A DNA stretch of 32,192 nucleotides. Source: Phycisphaerales bacterium (GTDB lineage: Bacteria; Planctomycetota; Phycisphaerae; UBA1845). The stretch is from positions 1,218,593-1,250,784 of the forward strand of contig CP070691.1 in NCBI GenBank assembly GCA_020353195.1, in the 5' to 3' direction. The first letter of the stretch is position 1. Each line of letters opens with the position of its first letter. The position numbers and the translations under genes are program-made. Shown piece after piece: positions 24,919-32,192 of this stretch. Below the pieces are notes generated by a model that was given only the letters and a program-made list of their open reading frames with translations, was not told the DNA's origin and made no database searches.

Positions 24919-25269
24919 TCAGCCCGGGGCGGGCTCGATGATCGCGGACATGCTGCCTTTGCAGCGTGCGAGGCGCCAGTCCGGGCCATAGGCGTGGATT
25001 TGCTGTTGCTTGAACTCGGCCCGCTCCTTGCTGGTGGTGTCGACGACGACCCTGCCGGTGCCGTCAACCTCGCAGGCCATCTGGAACGCACGTTCGAGCG
25101 AGTGGCCGAAAAGCTTCATCAGCATCTCGATCACGTAGTCGTAGCTGTGATCATCGTCGTCCAGCAGGACGACGTGGTACGGGGGCAGGATCTTCGGCTT
25201 CCGATCCTGACGCGGTACGGTTCGCGTTTCGTGCTCGACAGCCGTTGCCGAATTGGTCTTTCCCGTCAT
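24919..25269 (-). CDS. clpS: ClpS-family adaptor of the Clp protease, variant binding pocket
   Basis: ClpS delivers N-degron substrates to ClpA/ClpC-ClpP in the cytoplasm. The product has 116 residues. The core aligns without gaps to E. coli ClpS: PYHVVLLDDDDHSYDYVIEM corresponds to the region around Asn34-Asp35-Asp36, and MACEVDGTGRVVVD to the region around His66. Asn34 is replaced by Asp37 and His66 by Asp69, while Asp35 and Asp36 are kept (Asp38, Asp39); the gatekeeper Met40 is Tyr43. Since Asn34, Asp35 and His66 contact the substrate amino group in E. coli, substrate choice may differ. It lies 56 bp downstream of miaB on the same strand. No ClpA or ClpP gene is in the window. Confidence 0.85.
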   Translation of the reverse strand: MTGKTNSATAVEHETRTVPRQDRKPKILPPYHVVLLDDDDHSYDYVIEMLMKLFGHSLERAFQMACEVDGTGRVVVDTTSKERAEFKQQQIHAYGPDWRLARCKGSMSAIIEPAPG

Positions 25270-25325
25270 CGTCCCGGTCCTTCGGAATGCGTTTCAAACC
25301 TGCCGGTCAAGGCCGGGGGCCCGAT

Positions 25326-26840
25326 CTATCGTGTACGATCTGTCGATGGTCCTGCCACCGGAGGCGAGATTCGGGCTTCGTTTCCGGTGCCTTCTTCAAT
25401 CAACTCGCCGAACAGGGTTAGTGCCGTTGCGGACTGCACGTGGACACTTCGAAGCGTGCCGATGTGTCGTTCGCCACCGCTGAACACGACGATCCGGTCG
25501 GTACGAGTGCGCCCGACCAGCTGATCGGGTCGCCGCCAGCCGACGGGGCGCTCGCAGTCGTGTACCGCCGCCCGGGCCTTAACGGCAGCCTTGCTGTAGC
25601 CTTCCACCAGGACTTCGACGGTCTGGCCGATCAGACTCTGATTCTGTTCCCGCGAGATCCTCTCCTGCAACTTCAACAATGTGACGTTCCGTTCCCGCTT
25701 GACCTCCTGCGGGACGTCGTCCGGCGACCGCTTGTCGGCGACCGTCATCGGCCGGGGTGAGTACTTGAAGCAGAAGATATGTTTGAATCGCATCCGCTCC
25801 ACCAGCTCATAGGAGGCGCCGAACTCGGCGTCGGTTTCGCCGCAGAAGCCGACGATGAAATCGCTGGCCAGCGTGATCCCGGGAACGATCTCGCGGGCCC
25901 GGCCCAGCAGCTCTACGTACTGGCCCACGGTGTACCGGCGGTTCATGCGGGCCAGCACGGCGTCCGATCCGCTCTGGACGGGAATATGCAGGTACTCGCA
26001 GACTTTGGGCAGGTCGCGCATGGCCGCCAGGACGTCGTCCGGGAAGTCGCCGGGATAGCTGGTAACAAATCGAATCCGCTCGAGCCCCTCCACGGCGTTG
26101 ACCCGTTCGAGCAGGTCGGCCAGCCCGATCCGCCGGCCGTTGTCCGGATACGCGTAGCTGTTGACGGTCTGGCCCAGCAGCGTGACTTCCTTGGCCCCGC
26201 GATCGGCCAACAGCTTCGTCTCGTCCACGATCTGTGCCGGTGGACGGCAGCGTTCGGCTCCTCGCGTAAAGGGAACGACACAGAAGGAGCAGAACTTGTC
26301 ACATCCGCGTTGGATGCGGACATACGCCTGCAGCACCCGGCCGGGCAGCCCCGCCGCCCGGGATAGGTCCAGGGCCTCGACGGAGTCGTGCTCGAGCGCC
26401 CGGCTGAGAAGCGAGCTGCGCCGCGATTTGTTCTCTGAGAGGGCGACCAGTTGTGCCCTGGTGTCCAGCACTTCGTCGATCATGGCCGGAATCTTGTTGA
26501 GTTCCCCCGGGCCGCACAGGAAGTCGACGTGGGGCATGTTTCGGAGGATCCCGTCGGGATCGCGCTCGGCCATGCAGCCGATGACGCCGACGACCATGTC
26601 CGGCCGTCGGGCTTTGGGCTTCTTCAGTGCGCCCATATGGGACAGCGCCTTTTGCTCGGCGTGGTCGCGGACGCTGCAGGTGTTGATCAGCGCGACGTCG
26701 GCGTTGGCTGCGTCTTCCGTGGGTTGATACCCCAGGGTCCGCAACTGCCCCAACACGAGCTCGCTGTCGAGCACGTTCATCTGACAGCCCATGGTTTCGA
26801 GATATACGGTCTTTCCGGCCACGATTCCCCCGTTTTCCAA
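25326..26840 (-). CDS. miaB: tRNA-2-methylthio-N6-dimethylallyladenosine synthase
   Basis: MiaB methylthiolates i6A37 in tRNAs, using two 4Fe-4S clusters and SAM. The product has 504 residues from a TTG at 26840; a GTG at 26822 behind GGGGGA is an equally good start. The N-terminal UPF0004 domain has Cys19 (TMGCQMN), Cys55 (NTCSVR) and Cys89 (VIGCMAERD). The radical SAM motif is Cys180-x3-Cys184-x2-Cys187 (GCDKFCSFC). A TRAM-like C-terminal domain (IGQTVEVLVEGYSKAAVKAR) follows, then a tail of about 25 unfamiliar residues. TMGCQMNxxDSE favours MiaB over RimO or MtaB. A promoter candidate lies just upstream, and clpS follows. Confidence 0.93.
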   Translation of the reverse strand: MENGGIVAGKTVYLETMGCQMNVLDSELVLGQLRTLGYQPTEDAANADVALINTCSVRDHAEQKALSHMGALKKPKARRPDMVVGVIGCMAERDPDGILRNMPHVDFLCGPGELNKIPAMIDEVLDTRAQLVALSENKSRRSSLLSRALEHDSVEALDLSRAAGLPGRVLQAYVRIQRGCDKFCSFCVVPFTRGAERCRPPAQIVDETKLLADRGAKEVTLLGQTVNSYAYPDNGRRIGLADLLERVNAVEGLERIRFVTSYPGDFPDDVLAAMRDLPKVCEYLHIPVQSGSDAVLARMNRRYTVGQYVELLGRAREIVPGITLASDFIVGFCGETDAEFGASYELVERMRFKHIFCFKYSPRPMTVADKRSPDDVPQEVKRERNVTLLKLQERISREQNQSLIGQTVEVLVEGYSKAAVKARAAVHDCERPVGWRRPDQLVGRTRTDRIVVFSGGERHIGTLRSVHVQSATALTLFGELIEEGTGNEARISPPVAGPSTDRTR

Positions 26841-26867
26841 TGATCCCTGTGGTTGCGTGGGTTGTTC

Positions 26868-26895
26868 ATTTTACGGCACGCAGTGGTATGGGCAA
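26868..26895 (-). promoter_or_regulatory. Candidate promoter for miaB-clpS
   Basis: The minus strand reads TTGCCC (26890-26895), a 16-nt spacer and TAAAAT (26868-26873). Transcription would begin roughly 20 nt before the TTG at 26840. Confidence 0.5.
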
Positions 26896-27016
26896 GTGGT
26901 CCGCGCCTTGGCGGGCGCTCGGGGGCGAACCGTCTCGCCGCGAGCGGGGGAAGCGGCGGCTTGAAGCTGAAGTTGATCCGCACCGTTCCCGTATGGTGCG
27001 ATGCGTGGGTCCCGGG

Positions 27017-27022
27017 TAGAAT
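27017..27022 (+). promoter_or_regulatory. Possible -10 element for elbB
   Basis: TAGAAT lies 59 nt before the elbB ATG in the divergent region. No good -35 is spaced correctly, so this is weak. Confidence 0.25.
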
Positions 27023-27081
27023 GCCACACCGATTTGCAGGGAGACCGGATCGATCAAGCGATCAAACTGGAGGACGTCACC

Positions 27082-27747
27082 ATGCCCAAAGTAGCTGTTT
27101 GCCTGTCCGGTTGCGGGTTCCTGGATGGGTCGGAAATTCACGAGGCGGTTTTTACGTTGCTGGCGCTGGATCAAGCCGGGGCCCAGATCGTCTGCTGCGC
27201 GCCGAACAAGCCGCAGATGCACGTGGTTGACCACATCAAGCAGAAACCGGCAGCCGGCGAGTCGCGCAACGTCCTGACTGAGTCCGCCCGCATCGCCCGG
27301 TGCGAAATACAACCATTGGCCGCGGTCGAGGCTTCAGACATTGACGCGTTGATTCTCCCTGGCGGATTCGGGGCCGCCAAAAATCTCTCCACCTTCGCTG
27401 TCGACGGCGCGAACTGCGCCGTCGATCCCGGCGTCGAACGCCTGGTCAACGACATGCTGGAGATGAAGAAGCCCGTCGGCGCGATCTGCATCGCTCCGGC
27501 CGTCATCGCCCGGATCGTGGGCAAGAAGGGCATCCGCGCATCGCTGACGATCGGGACCGACCGGGACACAGCCGCCGCGATCCAGACCATGGGCGCAAAG
27601 CACAGCGAATGCGCGGTAACGGACATGGCCGTCGACCAGGCGCACAAGATCGTGTCCACCCCAGCGTACATGCTGGGCCAGGGCCCCGCGGAGGTCCATG
27701 CCGGGATCAAGAAGCTCGTCGACGAGGTGCTGCGTCTGATCGAGTAA
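27082..27747 (+). CDS. elbB: ElbB-family DJ-1/PfpI-like glyoxalase
   Basis: The product has 221 residues, the normal length for ElbB. The ATG at 27082 has CTGGAGG upstream; the longer frame to 27001 lacks a ribosome-binding site. Signatures: VCLSGCGFLDGSEIHEAVFT at the N-terminus, LPGGFGAAKNLS, and the nucleophile-elbow Cys in GAICIAPAVIA. E. coli ElbB has glyoxalase activity in vitro, and the name links it to isoprenoid biosynthesis, but the physiological role is not settled. It is probably cytoplasmic. It is divergent from miaB and convergent with the HTH-REC gene. Confidence 0.9.
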   Translation: MPKVAVCLSGCGFLDGSEIHEAVFTLLALDQAGAQIVCCAPNKPQMHVVDHIKQKPAAGESRNVLTESARIARCEIQPLAAVEASDIDALILPGGFGAAKNLSTFAVDGANCAVDPGVERLVNDMLEMKKPVGAICIAPAVIARIVGKKGIRASLTIGTDRDTAAAIQTMGAKHSECAVTDMAVDQAHKIVSTPAYMLGQGPAEVHAGIKKLVDEVLRLIE

Positions 27748-27748
27748 G

Positions 27749-27798
27749 GCCGGTTTCGCCGGCGTGCGCGTGCGGATGCTCGCACTGGCGTGAGCATC
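27749..27798. terminator. Two hairpins between convergent elbB and HTH-REC genes
   Basis: Directly after the elbB stop, GCCGG-TTTCG-CCGGC (27749-27763) forms a 5-bp stem. A second perfect stem, GATGCTC (27775-27781) with GAGCATC (27792-27798), follows. No T-tract is present. Their position suggests bidirectional termination. Confidence 0.4.
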
Positions 27799-27880
27799 GT
27801 CATGGCCGCGGGAGGCCGTGGCATCCGGCGACAGATCGGCGCGTTGGCGAGGAACTTGTAGCTGCGCCGCGCAGCGAGAA

Positions 27881-28459
27881 TCAGGCGACGACGGCGGCCA
27901 GGCCTTCGATGGCCCGAATGAGCTCGTGAACGCCGAATGGTTTGCAGAGGTAGGCTTGGAACCCGTCCTGACGGCAGGTTTCCCCCTGGCCCGACGTCAG
28001 GCCCGTGCCGGTGGCGATCAGCTTGGTGCCGGACAGTTCGTCGCAGGCGCGAAGGGCCCGTGTGAAATGCCTGGCGCTGAAGCCGGGCACGGCGACATCA
28101 ACCAGCATTATGTGAGGCCTGGTCGCCTGGGCGATGATGCCGGCTTCAAACGACGACGCGGCGGTGCGCACGTCGAAACGGTCGTCCTTGGTCAAGGCGT
28201 TGACCAACGAACCGGCGAACTCTTCGTCGGCGTCGAGGATGAGGACGCGAGGCCGGCCGGTCTCCAGCGAGTTGAGTGGAATCCCGTGGGCCTTCATGAA
28301 CCGCACCAGCTGGGCCACCGGAATCCGCCGGTCTTTGCTGCCCGGGATGCGATAGCCCCGAAGCTGCCCGCTGTCGAACCACTTCGAGACCGTGCGCGGA
28401 GCGACGTTGCAGATCTTGGCGACCTCGCCTGTGGTCAGGACGTCCTTGGAGTTGCCCAT
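27881..28459 (-). CDS. Excisionase-type HTH protein with C-terminal receiver domain
   Basis: The product has 192 residues from the ATG at 28459. Residues about 5-60 are a MerR/excisionase-like winged helix (LTTGEVAKICNVAPRTVSKW, then GYRIPGSKDRRIPVAQL). Residues about 68-190 form a receiver domain with the acidic pair in LILDADEEF, a phosphoacceptor Asp in IMLVDVAVPG, a Thr in LIATGTG and Lys in LCKPFG. Domain order is reversed from typical response regulators, with DNA binding first. It is probably a phosphorylation-controlled transcription factor; the cognate kinase is not in the window. The frame remains open 179 codons upstream, but that part is Pro/Arg-rich with no recognisable domain, and the start used here fits the HTH domain. 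Confidence 0.85.
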   Translation of the reverse strand: MGNSKDVLTTGEVAKICNVAPRTVSKWFDSGQLRGYRIPGSKDRRIPVAQLVRFMKAHGIPLNSLETGRPRVLILDADEEFAGSLVNALTKDDRFDVRTAASSFEAGIIAQATRPHIMLVDVAVPGFSARHFTRALRACDELSGTKLIATGTGLTSGQGETCRQDGFQAYLCKPFGVHELIRAIEGLAAVVA

Positions 28460-28981
28460 CGTGCGGTATCCACGCGCCGGATTGTCAGGGTGCCGTTCGA
28501 GGTCCGCAGCCCGTCTCAGCCGCACCGGTTCCGACGCTGTTTCTCGCCATTGATCGATATCGGCATGCAATGGGTGCAATTGAACTATCTTCACGTGGGA
28601 TCGAAGCTGAGTGGCGGCTCCCTGGGCACGCGATCCGGGCACGCCGATGCCGCCCACACTGCCGGCGTCCGGGAAACTCTCCACCCCTGGGTTGCCGGCG
28701 ACGCCGTGGCGATCGATCGTCCGGTAATGCGGGAACACAGGGTCCGGCTCCGCAGGCTCCCTGTCGTCGGGGGTGCGGAGCGACTCGGCGTCGGTTGCCG
28801 GCGCCGGACCGGACTCCCCGACAATCGGGGCCGGGCAGCGGCGCTGACCCGATGCGGGCGCGGGGAATGGGATCCCCGAGGGCCTCGGGGTCGGACGCTG
28901 CGGGCTGGCCGACGTCGTGCACGGCCGCCGTCTGGATGGCCCCGCAGGATGCAACCGGCGATGAGTGCGTGAGTACAACTG
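28460..28981. other. 522-bp divergent intergenic region
   Basis: This separates the HTH-REC gene (-) from the lipoprotein gene (+). It contains a strong GC hairpin, CCCCGAG (28874-28880), GGC, CTCGGGG (28884-28890). The minus strand is open through the whole region in frame with HTH-REC, which I consider chance in GC-rich DNA. No convincing promoter was identified. Confidence 0.4.
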
Positions 28982-30184
28982 ATGATGACTGAGCACCTGC
29001 GGATTGCCGGGATCCGAGTCGGGCGTAGCCGCGTGGGAGCTGCGGCCTTGCTCTGTGTGGGCTTGAGCGTGTCAGGCTGCTATCCCGGCGGGTCGGCCGA
29101 CGGTGCTGCGTCGGGGGATTCGGTTGCCGTCGACGCTGAGACCGACGTGGCTGTCCCGCTCGGGTCTGCCGGCCGATTCGACTTTGCAGACACGCAGGAC
29201 CCCGTGAACAGCCTCCCCGTTGACATCGGCAACGACGTGCCGCACTTGCCGCCTCACAGCGCGATGCTCTCGATCGATCCCGATGACGTTTCGATTACAT
29301 CGGAGACCGGCGGCCTCGCGCAGACCACGGCAACGCTGACCGTGCGCGTTGGCCAAATTGGTCAGCCTGACGTTTGTGCGGAGGGCGTCCCGGCGCCGAC
29401 TCTGCAACTGGAGCTTGACCCGGACGGGGCCGTGTCTGTCACTCCGGATTCTGTGGACCTTCCTGACGAACTGCTGCCGACGCTTTCCTCCGGCGAGTTC
29501 GAGCTTTGCCTGGTCTTGAGTTCCGCCGGCGCCGGACAGACGGACATCGAGCAGTTGACGATCCGGTACGTCACGTCGTCGGACCTAACGGGGTTGTCCT
29601 GCGAGCGGATTGTCGCGCTGCCCGCGGTGCAGGATGCCCTGGATGTTCTCGATGGCGAGAATGACGACACGCTGACGTTCGCGCTGAACGAGGGGACCAC
29701 GCCCCTGGACATCGTCGATTCGTACTTCTGGAGGGACCGCGTCACGTTCAATCCGAACGACCCAAACGCCGACGATGTCCACACCGGAACGGTCACGTTC
29801 GCGAACCAGGTCGACACGACGGTCGAGCGGAGCGGTTTCGACGCGACGATAACGCAGTGGATCCAAGGGGCTGGTAACGACGTCAGCCTCTGCGTGATAA
29901 CGCGGACGCACAATCCAGACTGTGATCAGACCATCGCCCGCCTCGAATCCCTGAGCTGGTATGAGGAGGACCAGGTGTGGGACGGCAGGTTCCTGGCTGT
30001 GGTGGCCGAACGTCACACGCCCGGCCAGGATACCTGTAGTGACGTGGGCAGCTTCAACTACGGCGAGACCCGGTACCGGCTGTCCTTTGCAGGCGACGGT
30101 GAGTTGACCGACGAGGAGCCCGGCGGCGTGGATGGAACCGGCGTGGAAGAACCGCCCGCCGACGAGGACAGTAGGGAGGGATGA
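28982..30184 (+). CDS. Putative lipoprotein of unknown function
   Basis: The product has 400 residues and I do not recognise a family. The N-terminus has an Arg-rich region, a hydrophobic segment (VGAAALLCVGLSV) and a lipobox VSGC (Cys about 33), so it is likely membrane-anchored on the outside. The mature part is acidic and rich in Asp, Thr and Val, with a cadherin- or Ig-like look around LTVRVGQIGQPDVCAEG, several cysteines that could pair (for example SLCVITRTHNPDCDQ) and an acidic tail (EEPGGVDGTGVEEPPADEDS). Two adjacent ATG codons (28982, 28985) could start it, with no clear ribosome-binding site. It is convergent with the oxidoreductase gene. Confidence 0.7.
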   Translation: MMTEHLRIAGIRVGRSRVGAAALLCVGLSVSGCYPGGSADGAASGDSVAVDAETDVAVPLGSAGRFDFADTQDPVNSLPVDIGNDVPHLPPHSAMLSIDPDDVSITSETGGLAQTTATLTVRVGQIGQPDVCAEGVPAPTLQLELDPDGAVSVTPDSVDLPDELLPTLSSGEFELCLVLSSAGAGQTDIEQLTIRYVTSSDLTGLSCERIVALPAVQDALDVLDGENDDTLTFALNEGTTPLDIVDSYFWRDRVTFNPNDPNADDVHTGTVTFANQVDTTVERSGFDATITQWIQGAGNDVSLCVITRTHNPDCDQTIARLESLSWYEEDQVWDGRFLAVVAERHTPGQDTCSDVGSFNYGETRYRLSFAGDGELTDEEPGGVDGTGVEEPPADEDSREG

Positions 30185-30186
30185 TC

Positions 30187-30233
30187 GACCGAGAAGACGG
30201 TCTTCACGAACCGGCAGGTCTCGCTCCTCGGTC
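30187..30233. terminator. Inverted repeat between convergent genes
   Basis: GACCGAG (30187-30193) pairs with CTCGGTC (30227-30233) across a 33-nt loop, which itself contains the nested arms GAAGAC/GTCTTC (30193-30205). No T-tract is present. Termination is suggested by location only. Confidence 0.3.
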
Positions 30234-30281
30234 GCGAAGCGCCGGTCGGCGATCGTCTCCACCTGAATCCTCGTGCTCCGT

Positions 30282-32192
30282 TCACGTTTCCACCTCGATC
30301 GCGTCGGCCACGTACTCCAGAAGGTGCCGCACAGGCGCGCCGGTGTGGTGCTCGATCTGATGACGGCAACTGAAACCGGAAACAGCGATCCGGGCGTCGC
30401 CGCGTTCGCGCACGGCGGGGAACAGCACGTCCTCGCCGATCGCGGTGGCGATGTCGTAGTGCTCGACCTCGTGGCCGAATGAGCCGGCCATTCCGCAGCA
30501 GCCGCTTGGAATCTCACTCGCCTCGATGCCCGGCACCGCATTCAGCAGCGACACGGCGTCGGCCGTGCTGAACAACGCCTTCTCATGGCAGTGACCGTGG
30601 AAAAGCACTCTCAGCTTCGTCGGGCTGAAGCGCAGGGCCTGCGGCTCGTCGCGGAGCAGGGCGGCCAGGAAGCTCTCGACCGTTCGGGTGTGCTCGGCCA
30701 CACGCCGGGCGTCGGTCGTGCGCACGAGTTGGGGATACTCGTCGGTCAGCGTACTCACGCAACTGGGTTCGCTGCCTACCATTGAGATCCCGACGTCGGT
30801 GTATCCGACGAGCCGGGCAACGTTACGCTGGGCCATTCCCCTGGCTTCGGCCAGCAGTCCTTTGCTGATCAGTGGTCGCCCGCAGCACTCGGTGGGGGGC
30901 ACTAACACGTCGAAGCCGGCCGCCTCGAGCAACCTGACCACGGCGACGCCCACGTCCGGCGTGTGGTGGTTGGTCCAGGTGTCGCAGAAATAGACGACTC
31001 GCCCGCGCGGCGCTTCGCGGCGGACTGCCGTCTTGCGATGCTTGCGATACCACCGCCTGAATGTCCTTCTCGCGAACCGCGGGGGTGGGATCCGCCTGTC
31101 GAATCCGTACCGTTTCTCCATGAGGATTCGCGCCGGCGCAGATTGCATGACCCAGTTGCTCAGCGGGGCGAAGCGGCTGCCCCACCTGGCCAGGCGGACG
31201 GAATCTGCGACCATACGGCTCCGCCTCGGCACGCCGACGGTCTGATTGCGATGGGACAGATACTCGGACTTGAGCCTGGCGAGGTCCACACCCGTTGGGC
31301 ATTCTGCCTTGCAGCCTTTGCAGGCCAGACACAAATCGAGCACCTCCGCGATGGCCGGATCGTCCAGACCGTCAATCAGATCACGATTGGCTAGGGCGAT
31401 ACGCAGTGCGTTGGCTCGGGCCCGTGTGGTGTCCTTCTCGTCGCCCGTCGCCCGGTACGACGGGCACATGGTCCCGACGAGCCGCTGGCGGCACTGCCCG
31501 ACGCCGCTGCACATACCGGCCAGCCCGGCCATCCCGCCGTGGGCCTCGAAATCCAGATAGGTCTTGACGTCCCTCGTTTCGAACCCGCCCCCGTACCGGA
31601 GGTTCTCCGTCATGGGCAACGGGTCGACGATCTTACCCGGGTTCATCAACCCTTCGGGATCAAAGGCCGCCTTCACCTCCTTGAATGCCTGGGTGATGGT
31701 CGGGCCGTAGAGCTTCTCCAGCCAGCACGATCGCAGGATGCCGTCCCCGTGCTCGCCGGTCGTGGTGCCGCCGAACTCGACCACCAGGCTGCTGACGCCA
31801 TCGGCGATCCGCCGCATCCGTTCGACGTCATCGGCTCTCTTCAGATTCAGCACCGGACGAACGTGCAGGCATCCGACGCTTGCATGGGCGTAGTACCCGA
31901 CCTCCTCAACGCCCTCCCGTTTCAGCAGCTCATTGAGGCGCTGGATGTAATCGTGCAGCCGGACGGGGCCGACCGAAGCGTCCTCAATGAAAGCATAGGG
32001 CTGCCTGTCGCCGGGTCTCGACATGAGCAGCCCCAGACCGGCCTTACGCAGCTCCCACATGTCTGTCTGCGACGCGCCGTCGGCGAGCCGCACGAACGCG
32101 TAACTCTGCCGTGCCGCCTTGAGGGCGGCCTCGAGCTTCCCCATGCGGGCCGACAAGCTCGCGGCGTCATCGCCGTAGAACTCGACCACCAG
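30282..32192 (-). CDS. FAD-linked oxidase / Fe-S oxidoreductase fusion, 5' end outside the window
   Basis: The gene runs off the window edge; about 636 C-terminal residues are visible and the N-terminal FAD-binding domain is missing. The visible part starts in the FAD oxidase C-terminal domain (YYAHASVGCLHVRPVLNL, TGEHGDGILRS, DPEGLMNPGKIVDP). Then come two 4Fe-4S motifs, CSGVGQC..MCPSYRAT and CLACKGCKAECPTGVD, and two cysteine-rich CCG domains (TECCGRPLISKG and SGCCGMAGSFG). The layout equals a fusion of GlcD- and GlcF-type subunits, as in YdiJ or membrane-associated D-2-hydroxyacid dehydrogenases, which oxidise substrates such as lactate, glycolate or 2-hydroxyglutarate. The substrate cannot be assigned. 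No signal peptide can be judged. Confidence 0.9.
   Translation of the reverse strand: MVVEFYGDDAASLSARMGKLEAALKAARQSYAFVRLADGASQTDMWELRKAGLGLLMSRPGDRQPYAFIEDASVGPVRLHDYIQRLNELLKREGVEEVGYYAHASVGCLHVRPVLNLKRADDVERMRRIADGVSSLVVEFGGTTTGEHGDGILRSCWLEKLYGPTITQAFKEVKAAFDPEGLMNPGKIVDPLPMTENLRYGGGFETRDVKTYLDFEAHGGMAGLAGMCSGVGQCRQRLVGTMCPSYRATGDEKDTTRARANALRIALANRDLIDGLDDPAIAEVLDLCLACKGCKAECPTGVDLARLKSEYLSHRNQTVGVPRRSRMVADSVRLARWGSRFAPLSNWVMQSAPARILMEKRYGFDRRIPPPRFARRTFRRWYRKHRKTAVRREAPRGRVVYFCDTWTNHHTPDVGVAVVRLLEAAGFDVLVPPTECCGRPLISKGLLAEARGMAQRNVARLVGYTDVGISMVGSEPSCVSTLTDEYPQLVRTTDARRVAEHTRTVESFLAALLRDEPQALRFSPTKLRVLFHGHCHEKALFSTADAVSLLNAVPGIEASEIPSGCCGMAGSFGHEVEHYDIATAIGEDVLFPAVRERGDARIAVSGFSCRHQIEHHTGAPVRHLLEYVADAIEVET

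Noticed and set aside
28460..28996. A 179-residue N-terminal extension of the HTH-REC protein
   Set aside because: The extension is Pro/Arg/Ala-rich with no domain, and the HTH domain naturally begins right after the ATG at 28459.

Overview
The window is GC-rich bacterial chromosome, most likely from a member of the Planctomycetota (Phycisphaerae-like). This rests on three things: secreted proteins carrying repeated DCNxNxxxDECDI motifs and C-terminal dockerin-like EF-hand tails, a helix-turn-helix protein with a C-terminal receiver domain, and a DUF1570-type lipoprotein peptidase. No species can be named from sequence alone. I saw no CRISPR array, intact insertion sequence, prophage, tRNA or rRNA.

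Layout. 1-3.4 kb (+): a 1116-residue secreted protein with two blocks of seven FG-GAP-like repeats, apparently two beta-propellers. 3.7-4.5 kb (-): a DUF6159-like membrane protein. 4.8-6.0 kb (+): anhydro-MurNAc kinase. 6.0-15.0 kb (-): a co-directional run of subtilase lipoprotein, thioredoxin reductase, HNH endonuclease, REC-GGDEF-HD-GYP regulator, a FlgI-like lipoprotein with inserted HEAT repeats, and a membrane protein. 15.4-17.9 kb (+): gluzincin lipoprotein, then ProC and YbaK. 18.0-26.8 kb (-): a dockerin-tagged protein, a protein with YadA/hemagglutinin-like head repeats, an orphan corrinoid protein, a glycosyltransferase/Gfo-Idh pair, ClpS and MiaB. 27.1-27.7 kb (+): ElbB. 27.9-28.5 kb (-): HTH-REC regulator. 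29.0-30.2 kb (+): lipoprotein. 30.3 kb to the window end (-): an FAD/Fe-S oxidoreductase running off the edge.

How the genes relate. Most of the window is a mix of housekeeping genes (trxB, proC, ybaK, clpS, miaB, anmK, elbB) and cell-surface or secreted proteins. Real couplings are few: the dockerin-tagged protein lies 29 nt behind the head-repeat protein; the glycosyltransferase starts 2 nt after the Gfo/Idh oxidoreductase; ProC and YbaK, both tied to proline or tRNA(Pro), sit 45 nt apart. Several housekeeping proteins have substitutions at recognised functional positions (ClpS, AnmK, the HD-GYP domain). Those substitutions, and the domain architectures of the propeller and FlgI-like proteins, are the parts most worth a second look. 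I did not find a convincing new multi-gene system.
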